Positions 8,767-16,482 of a DNA stretch of 27,634 nt are shown here, one piece after another. The notes under the pieces were generated by a model. The model was not told where the DNA came from. It worked only from the letters and a program-made list of their open reading frames with translations, and searched no databases. Location: positions 1 through 27,634 of the IMG/VR virus record IMGVR_UViG_3300046170_000112; one strand, written 5' to 3'. A program made the translations under genes and the position numbers. The stretch is from a virus. How positions within the stretch are numbered: position 1 is the first letter of the stretch; each line of letters starts with the position of its first letter.

Positions 8767-9384
8767 TTAAGCGGTTCGTTTCCACATATGTACTACGATG
8801 TATGGCTGAAGATTGTTGTGGGGTGAAACGGATTGTCCAGTAATATCCCTATTGGAATCCGTATAGGTATCCTGCCTCATCTCAAATGAATTAGTGTATC
8901 CTGCTGGATTGCCAGAAGCATCCCAAGTGTTATCACTCCCCGTCTGTGGAGCCGAAATCATTTTTATATAATTGTCGGCAAAGGTGTTGCTACTATCTCT
9001 GTTGTTCCATTGGTGATTGTGATTCATTTCACCCTGTGTCAACGTATGCGTCTTAGCACCGCCAGTTTCTTCTGCTGTGTCGAAGTCAGTGTCTCCTGAA
9101 TCAATACCAACGGGTACACGACCAGCACCAAAGGCTACCCATGTCCCGAACCCTAACAGTGTAGCAGGGTTGGTTGAATCGCTGGCATTCATGTACACGG
9201 AGCCAACGGGATAAGCCGCAGAAAAAACATTTATGGCTAGTTTACTAGCATCAATATCAGCGGATGCCGATATGTCAGCATTCACAATATTGGTTACTGT
9301 GGCCGCATCCGCAATAGTATTGAGGACGGTATTAGTTACGGTATCGGTTGGTCCGACTGCTCCATTTGTGGTTACTGTTGCCAT
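8767..9384 (-). CDS. tail collar-type fibre protein (gp10/gp12 C-terminal-like)
   Basis: This 205-aa protein starts in a one-base TAATG overlap with the nozzle gene at 9384. The first 55 residues are Thr/Asn/Ala-rich with DADIDASKLA-type repeats, a short fibre shaft. From about 55 it has the collar signature YPVGSVYMNAS, then LLGFGTWVAFGAGRVPVGI, a histidine motif (GEMNHNHQW) and the ending HNNLQPYIVVHMWKRTA. This is the classic C-terminal domain of phage short tail fibres and T4 gp10/gp12-like proteins, where paired histidines can bind metal within the trimer. It probably works with the gp53-type fibre directly downstream as part of the adsorption apparatus at the tail tip. Confidence 0.88.
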   Translation of the reverse strand: MATVTTNGAVGPTDTVTNTVLNTIADAATVTNIVNADISASADIDASKLAINVFSAAYPVGSVYMNASDSTNPATLLGFGTWVAFGAGRVPVGIDSGDTDFDTAEETGGAKTHTLTQGEMNHNHQWNNRDSSNTFADNYIKMISAPQTGSDNTWDASGNPAGYTNSFEMRQDTYTDSNRDITGQSVSPHNNLQPYIVVHMWKRTA

Positions 9385-11951
9385 TAAATTGCTTTCTGTG
9401 TTGAACGCATTGCGGTACTTCCCTCAGTCTCGATTGCTCGAATACGGGGTCGTCCGCTGGTGTTGTTGATTGTAAATTGTAAGCCGTATCCACGGCGGTT
9501 CCCTATTCTACCACGTATAGAAACATCTTCGTCAATGTCCAGGGTTCCTCCGTTATATGTCGAAAGGGAGCCAAGGGACTCAACCGTATCGGGATTCTCT
9601 GTCTCAATACCAATATCAAAATCAGAGGTATTGTCCTTACTGGATTGAACATGAATATCAAAGTTCTTCCAGCGTTTGCGGTCCATACTTCCGAGGGTGT
9701 ACTGACGGGTCGTAAGGGCAGCAGGTATATCAATACCCTGAGCCTCGCCACCAATGAAGGTAACAATGCGGTCCTCTCCGTCCACGCGCTCATCCAGTTT
9801 ATGAATACCGCCGAATCGGTTAATTGCATACACGCCACGCTGTTCGCCGTCACCAGCCACCACGAGGTTCTCAATGTCCCAATCAGTATCACCAGTCGTA
9901 TCAATGGACTCCCATTGCTTGTTCAGGAAATTAAATACCAGGATTGCGTTGTTACGAACAGCATTGTCCAATGGGACAGCAATGAAGTAACGGTTATCAA
10001 AGTAAGCCGCAACGGATTGTTCCCATGCATCCTTGTTAATACGCTGAATGGTTTCGTTGATTGGTTCACTTAGCGGTGTTTCAGTACCACGAAGATTGTA
10101 TTCATCAAGGAATTGGGTTCCGTACACGCCGTTATCCGAAAGGAATATAACCTGATTACCAACCTGCCTAATGGACTTACGAGCTACGCACCCAACCTCG
10201 TTAGTAAGAAGCCGAGTACTTGCGCCCTGTAAGTTAGTGGTATTCTCGACAAGATGAATGCTGTTACGGTTAAACACCAGCAAACGGTCCTCAGCGAATG
10301 AGTGCAGACCCACAATGAAGTCAGCCGTACCTGCATTGAAACGGTACTGTGCGTAAATCTGGTCATAGGTATCACTGTCCAATATATCGGATGCGATTAT
10401 TTCATCAAGGGCATCCTTGGATGTAAAGCTGTTAAGTGCATCATTTACAGTGAATCTGTACGGCATTACCAACCTGCGTTGGTGATATACCGCAAACTCT
10501 GGTGCTGGCATATGGGTAAATCCTAAACCTACGGATACCTTGCGAGTAAATACTGGAGTAGATGTTAAACTTGCCCCATCGGTAATGTGTTCGTCAGTTT
10601 GGTTAGCGTCCACATAGAACTCGAATCCATGAGCCAGGGCTAGTGTTTCATCGCCACTGATTGTAATGCTTGGATTTTGCGGAACGTAGAAAACAATGTC
10701 ATCGCCTGATACATCAGAAACAAATCGGCTTCCGTCAATCTTGGTATCACCGAATCCCGCAATATCAATCGGGTCCCCTATGCTCCTGCCGTGACCCGCA
10801 GCAGTAATTGTAACCCTGTAAAGAGTATCGTACTCCCCACCAGAGATTAATTGCTTGGCCGCCGCCGTGATTGAAGTAGTAGGTCCACCCTCAAATATTT
10901 TTGCGACAGTGAACTCCGCGCCAATGGTCAGACCAGAGCTTTGGTCCGCATCCAATGTTTTGTCACCTACTACAGTAACAATGCTACCAACAGAAACACC
11001 ATCTTCCTGATGCACAACGCCACGGTTCTCGATTAATGCGAACTCGCCTGACGCGCACACAATTTGTACTGGCTGAGTGTACTCACCACTAGCTACCCTA
11101 GTGAACTCAGGTGTCCCAGAAAAGTCCCCGTCCCATTCAAGGGCAGTCTGACCATTGCGGAAAATAAACACCTTGTTAAAGGCTTGAATCATATCTGACG
11201 CCACGGGAACGGTTTCGCCTACTGGATAAACAATGTCGGTAGTCTCCCCCGTTTTGAGGTTCTTGGCTACTACTTTTGAATTGGATGCAATCAAGAGGTA
11301 CTGACTAGCATTGGAAGCTGGGTCACTGTACTCCGTGCTTGCGTAAACTTCGGTAACATTGGCTTGTTCCAGGACCATGTTGAATCCAACAACGGCCTGG
11401 GTTGTAATATCGTTCAAATCAAAAGGAAGTGTTTCGGGCAGGACAACGGCGGTTGTGTATACTTCATCAGCACCAGTAAGGGCATACGTAATTGTGCTAG
11501 TAGCACCTGCATCAGTAATGCCAGTAATTGTATGTGTGCCATTCGGGTCAGTAGTCACGAACTGAACACCATCAACGGTAATCTCATCGCCAACCTGGAA
11601 GTCATAACCTGGCTCCACTGCTGGCTCATCAAGAACAAGCGATACTACATTGCTCGTCAGGCTAGCGGACTCAATAGTAGTAGGCAGCATAGTAGTCACC
11701 CCATCGCCAATCTCGGCAGTAGTCGGAAGACGTAGTACATCACCACCTACCGCAAACGGAGCCTCGATAAGCTCGATGCCCTTGCGTACCTGCGCTTCAC
11801 CGTTACGGTCCAAGCGTATATTTTGGGCATCAGCAAGCATCCCCGCCTGAAGCTGGTCAGGACGAAGGCGATTATTGAAACCAACAAAACCGACATCACC
11901 ATCCTTGGCAACGCGGTCATCTCTTGCTCCGTATGAACGATATTCAGGCAT
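9384..11951 (-). CDS. tail nozzle protein, T7 gp12 (tail tubular protein B)-like
   Basis: An 855-aa virion protein, close in size to T7 gp12 (about 790 aa). It opens with GFVGFNNRLRPDQLQAGMLADAQNIRLDRNG, split here as GFVGFNNRLRPDQLQAGML and ADAQNIRLDRNG; the latter is a motif found at the start of podovirus nozzle-type proteins. The chain is beta-rich throughout. Segments such as DRLLVFNRNSIHLVEN, RQVGNQVIFLSDNGVYG and NRYFIAVPLDNAVRNNAILV look like blades of a beta-propeller. The predicted role is a hexameric nozzle at the tail end, channelling DNA and carrying the fibres encoded next to it. Its start forms a TAATG with the end of the 81-aa basic protein. Functional assignment rests on size, opening motif and gene order. 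Confidence 0.82.
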   Translation of the reverse strand: MPEYRSYGARDDRVAKDGDVGFVGFNNRLRPDQLQAGMLADAQNIRLDRNGEAQVRKGIELIEAPFAVGGDVLRLPTTAEIGDGVTTMLPTTIESASLTSNVVSLVLDEPAVEPGYDFQVGDEITVDGVQFVTTDPNGTHTITGITDAGATSTITYALTGADEVYTTAVVLPETLPFDLNDITTQAVVGFNMVLEQANVTEVYASTEYSDPASNASQYLLIASNSKVVAKNLKTGETTDIVYPVGETVPVASDMIQAFNKVFIFRNGQTALEWDGDFSGTPEFTRVASGEYTQPVQIVCASGEFALIENRGVVHQEDGVSVGSIVTVVGDKTLDADQSSGLTIGAEFTVAKIFEGGPTTSITAAAKQLISGGEYDTLYRVTITAAGHGRSIGDPIDIAGFGDTKIDGSRFVSDVSGDDIVFYVPQNPSITISGDETLALAHGFEFYVDANQTDEHITDGASLTSTPVFTRKVSVGLGFTHMPAPEFAVYHQRRLVMPYRFTVNDALNSFTSKDALDEIIASDILDSDTYDQIYAQYRFNAGTADFIVGLHSFAEDRLLVFNRNSIHLVENTTNLQGASTRLLTNEVGCVARKSIRQVGNQVIFLSDNGVYGTQFLDEYNLRGTETPLSEPINETIQRINKDAWEQSVAAYFDNRYFIAVPLDNAVRNNAILVFNFLNKQWESIDTTGDTDWDIENLVVAGDGEQRGVYAINRFGGIHKLDERVDGEDRIVTFIGGEAQGIDIPAALTTRQYTLGSMDRKRWKNFDIHVQSSKDNTSDFDIGIETENPDTVESLGSLSTYNGGTLDIDEDVSIRGRIGNRRGYGLQFTINNTSGRPRIRAIETEGSTAMRSTQKAI

Positions 11952-12196
11952 TAGCAGTTCCAGGCTCGGCGGCTCCAGTAGTTAGCGGATAGTTTGTTTG
12001 ACTTGCCCTTGATGCCAGCACTACGAGCGCAGTAGCTTTTCTTACGGGCAGGACGGTCCTTCTTGATTGTCATGTTAGCATCGCCGAAACGGACCAGCTT
12101 TTCCTTACCACCCTGGCAAGCCTTCACGACAAATTTCTTCCCGCCCTGGACTTCACGGCGTGGCACGTTGCACTTCATCTTGGATTTATCTGCCAT
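11951..12196 (-). CDS. small basic Cys-containing phage protein, 81 aa
   Basis: The protein is very basic with four cysteines, and carries VRFGDANMTIKKDRPARKKS followed by CARSAG and SANYWSRRAW. From memory, the pattern FGDPxMxIKKxxPxRRKS...YWSxxxW recurs in small structural-type proteins of myoviruses, podoviruses and large algal viruses. Its function is not known to me. Spaced cysteines and the basic charge would fit DNA or metal binding, but this is inference. Both ends are TAATG overlaps, with the 91-aa gene at 12196 and the nozzle gene at 11951, so its translation is tied to theirs. It is the last of four tiny basic proteins in a row. Confidence 0.78.
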   Translation of the reverse strand: MADKSKMKCNVPRREVQGGKKFVVKACQGGKEKLVRFGDANMTIKKDRPARKKSYCARSAGIKGKSNKLSANYWSRRAWNC

Positions 12197-12471
12197 TACT
12201 TTTTCCTTTTGACTGGTTTTACTCTTCGGGGTTTACCCGCTGGTTGTCCGAGACTTTTCTTCTCAGCTACTTTCTTTTTCTTCTGCGATGGGGTCAGTTC
12301 ACTCGCAGTCACAGGGGTTCTTGAGCTTACACGCTTCGATGGTCTGCAATATGGCGTACCTCGCTTTTCTCCCGCTCGTCTTCCGCAGGGCTTTCCTGAG
12401 CGGACATCCACCCATTCCTCCTTGAACCACCGCTTGAGGGCTGCTCCTTCTTTTGTTTTCCGTACAGCCAT
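12196..12471 (-). CDS. DUF5872-like small basic protein, 91 aa
   Basis: The sequence KTKEGAALKRWFKEEWVDV, then RSGKPCGRR, EKRGTPYCRPSKRV and a Lys-rich tail (SQKKKKVAEKKSLGQPAG) matches the small family I know as DUF5872, shared by phages and algal viruses. Function is unknown. Two cysteines and the high positive charge suggest nucleic-acid or capsid association, as inference only. The frame stays open upstream to 12522, but I choose the ATG at 12471: similarity starts there and it forms a TAATG overlap with the 44-aa gene. The earlier start would add 17 residues lying entirely within that gene. Confidence 0.8.
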   Translation of the reverse strand: MAVRKTKEGAALKRWFKEEWVDVRSGKPCGRRAGEKRGTPYCRPSKRVSSRTPVTASELTPSQKKKKVAEKKSLGQPAGKPRRVKPVKRKK

Positions 12472-12605
12472 TACTTTGCATTCTTTCGTTTGCCCCAGTT
12501 GGCGGCTCCTACCTTGCGGCACTTAGCGATTGCCCCACTTGCATAAGCAGATGGGAAGACCTTGTAACGGGCCTTTACTTTTTTATAACAAGCGTCCTTG
12601 GACAT
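12471..12605 (-). CDS. tiny conserved basic protein, 44 aa (PSAYASGA family)
   Basis: The 44-codon frame starts with ATG at 12605 and ends with TAA at 12471-12473. The product contains DACYKKVKARYKVFPSAYAS followed by GAIAKCRKVGAANWGKRK. The core YKVFPSAYASGAxxKCRKxGAxNWG is one I recognise as a recurrent small protein in marine phages and large algal viruses, often adjacent to other small basic proteins. Its role is unknown to me. Two cysteines in otherwise Lys/Arg-rich sequence resemble its two downstream neighbours. Both ends are TAATG overlaps, a strong sign of real, coupled translation. It is easily lost to a length cutoff. Confidence 0.85.
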   Translation of the reverse strand: MSKDACYKKVKARYKVFPSAYASGAIAKCRKVGAANWGKRKNAK

Positions 12606-12691
12606 TACTTTCTACCGTAGCCTTTACCTTTACCGCCAAGCTCGCCGCATGAACCCTTGCTTGATTTACCTGCCATTTTACGTCCGTACAT
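12605..12691 (-). CDS. tiny Gly/Lys-rich protein, 28 aa
   Basis: An ATG at 12691 with the SD AAAGGAA about 6 nt upstream opens a 28-codon frame rich in Gly, Lys and Ser (MYGRKMAGKSSKGSCGELGG, then KGKGYGRK). The TAA at 12605-12607 overlaps the next ATG by one base, as at the following three junctions. A second ATG at 12676 would give 23 residues starting MAGKSSK. It begins 10 bp after the stop of the 131-aa membrane-protein gene. With no homologue I can name, support comes only from the SD, the coupling and a composition like its neighbours. It could instead be a leader peptide that feeds ribosomes into the coupled chain. Confidence 0.5.
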   Translation of the reverse strand: MYGRKMAGKSSKGSCGELGGKGKGYGRK

Positions 12692-12700
12692 ATTATTCCT

Positions 12701-13096
12701 TTATTTTACTTGTGATGAACCAAAGTAGAATCCTACAATGGCGAGTGCTGTCTGGCGAACCTCTGGGAGTATAAGATAACCCTGCGTATGCACCAGTTTA
12801 GAGCCTTTAAATAGCCCTAGAAAGCCGTTTGATTTTTCTTGAAGGGTGACACCTATGTCGGTGAATGCAAAGACCGCAGGGAGGAATATAATGGCAACTA
12901 TGACGCTGCACGTTATAACCCTGCGCATCCATACTCCCCCACGAGCGGATGCTTTATCGGCAGAAATATCGGCAACCTCCTGCGCCTCCAGCATTTGCTG
13001 GAATAATCGGGTCTGGTTCTGCGCCTGTGAAGCAATCATTTTCATTACGAAACCTGATACGCCTCCGCCAAGCATAGCTAATAGTTCTGGTGTCAT
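12701..13096 (-). CDS. holin-like membrane protein, 131 aa
   Basis: This small protein has three candidate membrane segments: residues 5-22 (LLAMLGGGVSGFVMKMIA), 60-78 (VITCSVIVAIIFLPAVFAF) and 116-128 (TALAIVGFYFGSS). A charged helix with Gln-rich sequence lies at 25-55 between the first two. This resembles three-TM holins of the gene-transfer-agent type, which end in a similar FYFGSS-like helix, and a holin or antiholin role is plausible. The start overlaps the stop of the 53-aa gene as ATGA, so the two membrane proteins are produced together. No lysozyme is adjacent; the lytic enzyme is about 7 kb upstream in the same operon. Confidence 0.7.
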   Translation of the reverse strand: MTPELLAMLGGGVSGFVMKMIASQAQNQTRLFQQMLEAQEVADISADKASARGGVWMRRVITCSVIVAIIFLPAVFAFTDIGVTLQEKSNGFLGLFKGSKLVHTQGYLILPEVRQTALAIVGFYFGSSQVK

Positions 13097-13254
13097 TTCC
13101 TCAGTTCTTTAATTACCTTGATGGCTGATGCTGCCATGTAAACAAATGTAGCTACACCAACACAGAAGCCTAGTATCTCATTGATTGGACTAAGGCTCAG
13201 GGTGGCAAAGAAACCACCAGTGCCTATTACGCTTCTGTATATGATGTCTTCCAT
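13093..13254 (-). CDS. small holin-like membrane protein, 53 aa
   Basis: A 53-codon frame runs from ATG at 13254 to TGA at 13093-13095. The product, MEDIIYRSVIGTGGFFATLS then LSPINEILGFCVGVATFVYM and AASAIKVIKELRK, has a weakly hydrophobic segment at 8-22, a strong one at 24-45 and a basic C-terminal end. That layout is usual for class II-like holins, which have two TMs and a cationic tail. GAGG lies about 9 nt before the ATG. The stop overlaps the start of the 131-aa membrane protein (ATGA), and the preceding gene ends 1 bp upstream. Small size, topology and pairing suggest a holin with its partner or antagonist. Confidence 0.75.
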   Translation of the reverse strand: MEDIIYRSVIGTGGFFATLSLSPINEILGFCVGVATFVYMAASAIKVIKELRK

Positions 13255-13255
13255 T

Positions 13256-13501
13256 TTAGATTTCCTCTACTGGTGGGAAGGTTACTTCCTCTACTGCGCT
13301 GGATTGTTCCTCTTCTGTGAGGTTGTAACCCGCAACAGGCAAAGCCCACGAAGCTGCACCGATTAGTGGCTTCTTGGTAATGCTAGGGGAGGACACGTAA
13401 CGGGTTCCTGAACCTACCTTATGGTAAGCAAGCCCACGTGCGATGCCCTCTTGTTCTGAGCGTTCCATCGCTTCTTCTTTTGTTTCAAATAATAGGTACA
13501 T
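13256..13501 (-). CDS. small hypothetical protein, 81 aa
   Basis: The product begins MYLLFETKEEAMERSEQEGI, a helix-rich start, and has a middle segment (SGTRYVSSPSI, GAASWALPVAGY) and an acidic C-terminus ending EEVTFPPVEEI. I recognise no domain and see no signal peptide or membrane span. It starts 2 bp after the adhesin stop and ends 1 bp before the small holin-like gene. The pattern resembles small proteins next to tail-fibre genes in other phages, where they may assist fibre assembly, but nothing in the sequence proves that. Confidence 0.7.
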   Translation of the reverse strand: MYLLFETKEEAMERSEQEGIARGLAYHKVGSGTRYVSSPSITKKPLIGAASWALPVAGYNLTEEEQSSAVEEVTFPPVEEI

Positions 13502-13503
13502 AA

Positions 13504-16194
13504 TTAAGGTAAGGTTATGCCGTATGCTTCGGCAATGTTAGATTCGATGTCTGTGCGGTTAGCTGATTGGTCAGAGTTATATAAAACAATTTCGGTAATT
13601 TTAACTGTACCAGATACGCCAACAGTAAATGTGTCCCCAATGCGATTTTTGTCGGGGGGAGCAATAACATTCTGTGTTCCAGTAGCAGTGACTAAATCTC
13701 CCCCATCAATGTATGAGCTAAGTGAGAGGGAAGAATTATCCCAAAGGACTGTTCGTAAATTAACAATATCGTCATTAATAACTGAGTTATTGATTGATGC
13801 ACTGCCAGCAGATGCCCTTGGCTGTCTTGTTGCGCCGTTGTCGGACATACCAAAGGTTCCAGACAATCCTTGGTTGTTGTTATCGTAACCTAGTATTATA
13901 TTCCAGTCACTATTTAGTTCACGTTCTGTAACTACGAACGCACTAATGTCATCGCCAGTTGCAAAGAAAGGGTCAAACTCCAGATAGTTACGATTGGTAT
14001 TTGTGTGAAAAAATTGAATAGTAGGGGAACCATTTTCGTCAGTCATCAATGCACCTGAATCTACAATCTGTGGTTGCAGTGATAACACAGGGTGAACTGC
14101 ATTATTGCTATTACCTGATTGGTCATACCAAGTCTCAACATATCCGTCTTCGGCAGCCGTATAGATGTCGTGGTAGTTGTTGATGTTGGACTCAATCTTG
14201 AAGCGGTTGCTGGTCTGGTCGGACTTGTAGGTAATAAGTTCCGCAATCCTACCTGTATAAAAACCAGTATCTGCATTAGCACTCGAACCAATGTATGATT
14301 CTAATGATGTTTCCGTATTAACCGTAGCCGCTGTAGCTGTACCGTTTACTGCTCCATTAAGATAAGGCTGGAATGTAGTCTCGTTATATATAAATCCAGT
14401 AAGTGATTGAACACTTGGAGTCATTGGATTACCAATCAACGTAGTGTTTACCCACAAACCAGCCTCAGCAGCGGAACCATTAAGAATGAATTGCGACGAA
14501 TAAGGGGTCAAGGAGTCTCCCTCCGTTAATAAGTACTTTCCTGTATTACTAGGACCTGGAGTAGCTACAGCAAACACACTCGCTGGATTCTGTGATAACT
14601 CAACAATGTAACCGTTAGTTGTTTCCAGATAATTACCAACCCCATCAAAGTCAATACCATCAGCAAGCAATGCACCCGCCTCAGCAATCTTTGGCTGGTC
14701 GCCAGCAACAGTCTGCGTAGCGTGATTATCGTTTCCGCTTTGGTCGTACCAAGTGACTACTGATGCGCTGTGTTCAACAGCCTCTATCTTTAAATCTTTA
14801 ATGAATAGGTGGTCTCCAGTTGTGCCGTTGAATATACTTTTAGTCCCTCCTACTCCATCGGTTGCGGAAAGTTGCAGGTAAAACCTATTGGTGTTTCCAG
14901 AGCTTTGTTCAAAGGTGAAGTCTTCCCACGTGTCATCCGCTGTGAAGAATTGTGGACCAACATTTCCGCTTAAAATCCCACCAGCAAAAGAAATTCCCAG
15001 CTTGCCGCTATCAACATTACTTGATGGTCGGTAAGCCTTAAAGGTTATCTGAAAATTAGTTCCTGTTCCTATTGGAGAAATTATGTCATAAGTACGATGA
15101 ACAGTAGCGACAACAGTTTCTACTACTGACAGTTTTAAAGCATCGCTTTCTCCCCCTATGGATTGCCCAGCCGTAAGAGTAACATTGGCTGGAAATACAA
15201 AGCCATCGGTAGAAGAACTAAAGTCATACGCAATAAAGGTAGTATCCTCAGTCAAGAAGTCACCCAGAGTTGTAGGGACAATAACACTAAGCTGTGGGCT
15301 TCCGTTCACTGTCCAGCCCAAGGATTCAGCTTGTGATTGTTTTCCGTTCCAGCTTACTGCACCAACAGTAAGAGATTGTATCGAGCCTTTAAAGTTAGCT
15401 CCAGAATATCCATCCCCTATTTGAGAATTAACCTGCTGTGGCGAACCACTTGAAGTTTGTGTAGAAGCTGTGCCACCATTTAGAGTTAAAGAATAATCAT
15501 CACCGCTACGACTAAATACAATCGTGTTAATTTCATTTAAATTAAATGTATTAGAAGTTGTAAATGAACCTACTCCATTTAGGAATACAAATAATTGCCC
15601 ATCATTTTGAATTTGTAATACTGTTCTGCCAGTTCCACTGGCAGTTCCCTGACCTAAAATTGTAGCGTCAGAGGAAGGATACGCTGTAACGTATGCGTTA
15701 ATGGTCAACGTAAAGTCAGTGGTGGGAAGCAACGCAGTATTAACATCAATGTCATCATCAACTCCATCAAACAAAATAACTCCAGCCCTATTGAGACCTA
15801 ACTCTGCTTGCTCTATAAGCGAACTTGCGCTTACCTTATCGTTACTGTCGAACTGCACGTTTACCTCAACATCGTCAGAGGACCTACGGATGTGAACTGC
15901 GTCACCTGTGTAGGCACTACGCAACTTACGTAAGCCGTAAGCGGCTGCTGATGTCGCAATGTCAGCAGGGAGCGTTGTCTCCTGCTTGCCGTTTACCCAG
16001 TCCTCAACACCAGAAACTGATGTGAAGTCCAGTTCCGCTTGGTCCGAATCCCTGCGGACCTTTACGATTGGACCGCTGTATGCACTCCCAAGTCGGCGTA
16101 AAGAATAAGCGGCTGCGGAGCCACCGTATTCGTCAAGCAATCCTCGGAAGAATACTGCTGTTCTACCGAGGGCGTTCTTGAGTGCTAGAAACAT
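13504..16194 (-). CDS. large lectin/GH54-like adhesin, probable receptor-binding protein
   Basis: An 896-aa beta-rich virion protein. Two N-terminal repeats, at about 28-57 (AAAYSLRRLGSAYSGPIVKV) and 83-115 (AAAYGLRKLRSAYTGDAVHI), match a motif in the catalytic region of GH54 arabinofuranosidases and in many phage fibres. Residues 138-290 look like a concanavalin A-like (LamG) domain (VILFDGVDDDIDV, SLTLNGG). About 335-470 resembles a carbohydrate-binding jelly roll. Two further GH54/ConA-like modules each open with TWYDQSGN (481 and 688) and close with similar SDQ-SNR-IESN motifs (about 658-670 and at the C-terminus). I see no proof of hydrolase activity, so sugar binding at the host surface is the safer reading. 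Encoded between the adaptor block and the holin-like genes. Confidence 0.85.
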   Translation of the reverse strand: MFLALKNALGRTAVFFRGLLDEYGGSAAAYSLRRLGSAYSGPIVKVRRDSDQAELDFTSVSGVEDWVNGKQETTLPADIATSAAAYGLRKLRSAYTGDAVHIRRSSDDVEVNVQFDSNDKVSASSLIEQAELGLNRAGVILFDGVDDDIDVNTALLPTTDFTLTINAYVTAYPSSDATILGQGTASGTGRTVLQIQNDGQLFVFLNGVGSFTTSNTFNLNEINTIVFSRSGDDYSLTLNGGTASTQTSSGSPQQVNSQIGDGYSGANFKGSIQSLTVGAVSWNGKQSQAESLGWTVNGSPQLSVIVPTTLGDFLTEDTTFIAYDFSSSTDGFVFPANVTLTAGQSIGGESDALKLSVVETVVATVHRTYDIISPIGTGTNFQITFKAYRPSSNVDSGKLGISFAGGILSGNVGPQFFTADDTWEDFTFEQSSGNTNRFYLQLSATDGVGGTKSIFNGTTGDHLFIKDLKIEAVEHSASVVTWYDQSGNDNHATQTVAGDQPKIAEAGALLADGIDFDGVGNYLETTNGYIVELSQNPASVFAVATPGPSNTGKYLLTEGDSLTPYSSQFILNGSAAEAGLWVNTTLIGNPMTPSVQSLTGFIYNETTFQPYLNGAVNGTATAATVNTETSLESYIGSSANADTGFYTGRIAELITYKSDQTSNRFKIESNINNYHDIYTAAEDGYVETWYDQSGNSNNAVHPVLSLQPQIVDSGALMTDENGSPTIQFFHTNTNRNYLEFDPFFATGDDISAFVVTERELNSDWNIILGYDNNNQGLSGTFGMSDNGATRQPRASAGSASINNSVINDDIVNLRTVLWDNSSLSLSSYIDGGDLVTATGTQNVIAPPDKNRIGDTFTVGVSGTVKITEIVLYNSDQSANRTDIESNIAEAYGITLP

Positions 16195-16195
16195 C

Positions 16196-16456
16196 CTAGA
16201 CTCTGTGACAAGCTACCAATCCAGATGTAAGAACAACCGCCGAAAACTGACCGTAAAGAACGGTTCCAGCAGGAATGGTTGCTCCAGTAATTACCTGGAG
16301 ACTAGTGTCAACATTAGAAGATGTAAGGGTTCCAAACACGGCATCATTAAGCACTTGAATCGCACCGATTCGTGTGAGTGTAGCAGTGTCACCTGCGCCA
16401 AGAATTTGTGAGCCAGCAGAAGAGAACTCTAGTGTATTGTTTCGTGAACTTGCCAT
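16196..16456 (-). CDS. small virion protein, 86 aa, possible decoration or fibre-base protein
   Basis: The product is Ser/Thr/Ala-rich and beta-rich (LEFSSAGSQILGAGDTATLT, then VITGATIPAGTVLYGQFSAV), with no charged clusters. Small proteins of this style, with an ITGxTIPAGTVLYG-like strand and a VxLTSG end, occur beside head or tail genes in many phages and are thought to be decoration or joining proteins. The stop lies 1 bp before the adhesin start, so it may form the attachment site or chaperone of that adhesin. The assignment is inference from composition and position. Confidence 0.65.
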   Translation of the reverse strand: MASSRNNTLEFSSAGSQILGAGDTATLTRIGAIQVLNDAVFGTLTSSNVDTSLQVITGATIPAGTVLYGQFSAVVLTSGLVACHRV

Positions 16457-16482
16457 TTTTGTATTATATCACAGGGGTTTTG

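Noticed and set aside
8389-8826. 145-codon plus-strand frame across the tail-fibre gene
   Set aside because: Antisense shadow: its Ser/Val-rich sequence mirrors the repeat structure of the fibre gene on the other strand.
9645-10073. 142-codon plus-strand frame inside the nozzle gene
   Set aside because: Antisense to a clearly coding virion gene, with no start signal or neighbour on its strand.
12472-12522. 17-codon extension of the DUF5872-like protein
   Set aside because: It lies within the 44-aa gene, and the TAATG overlap at 12471 matches the pattern of the neighbouring junctions.
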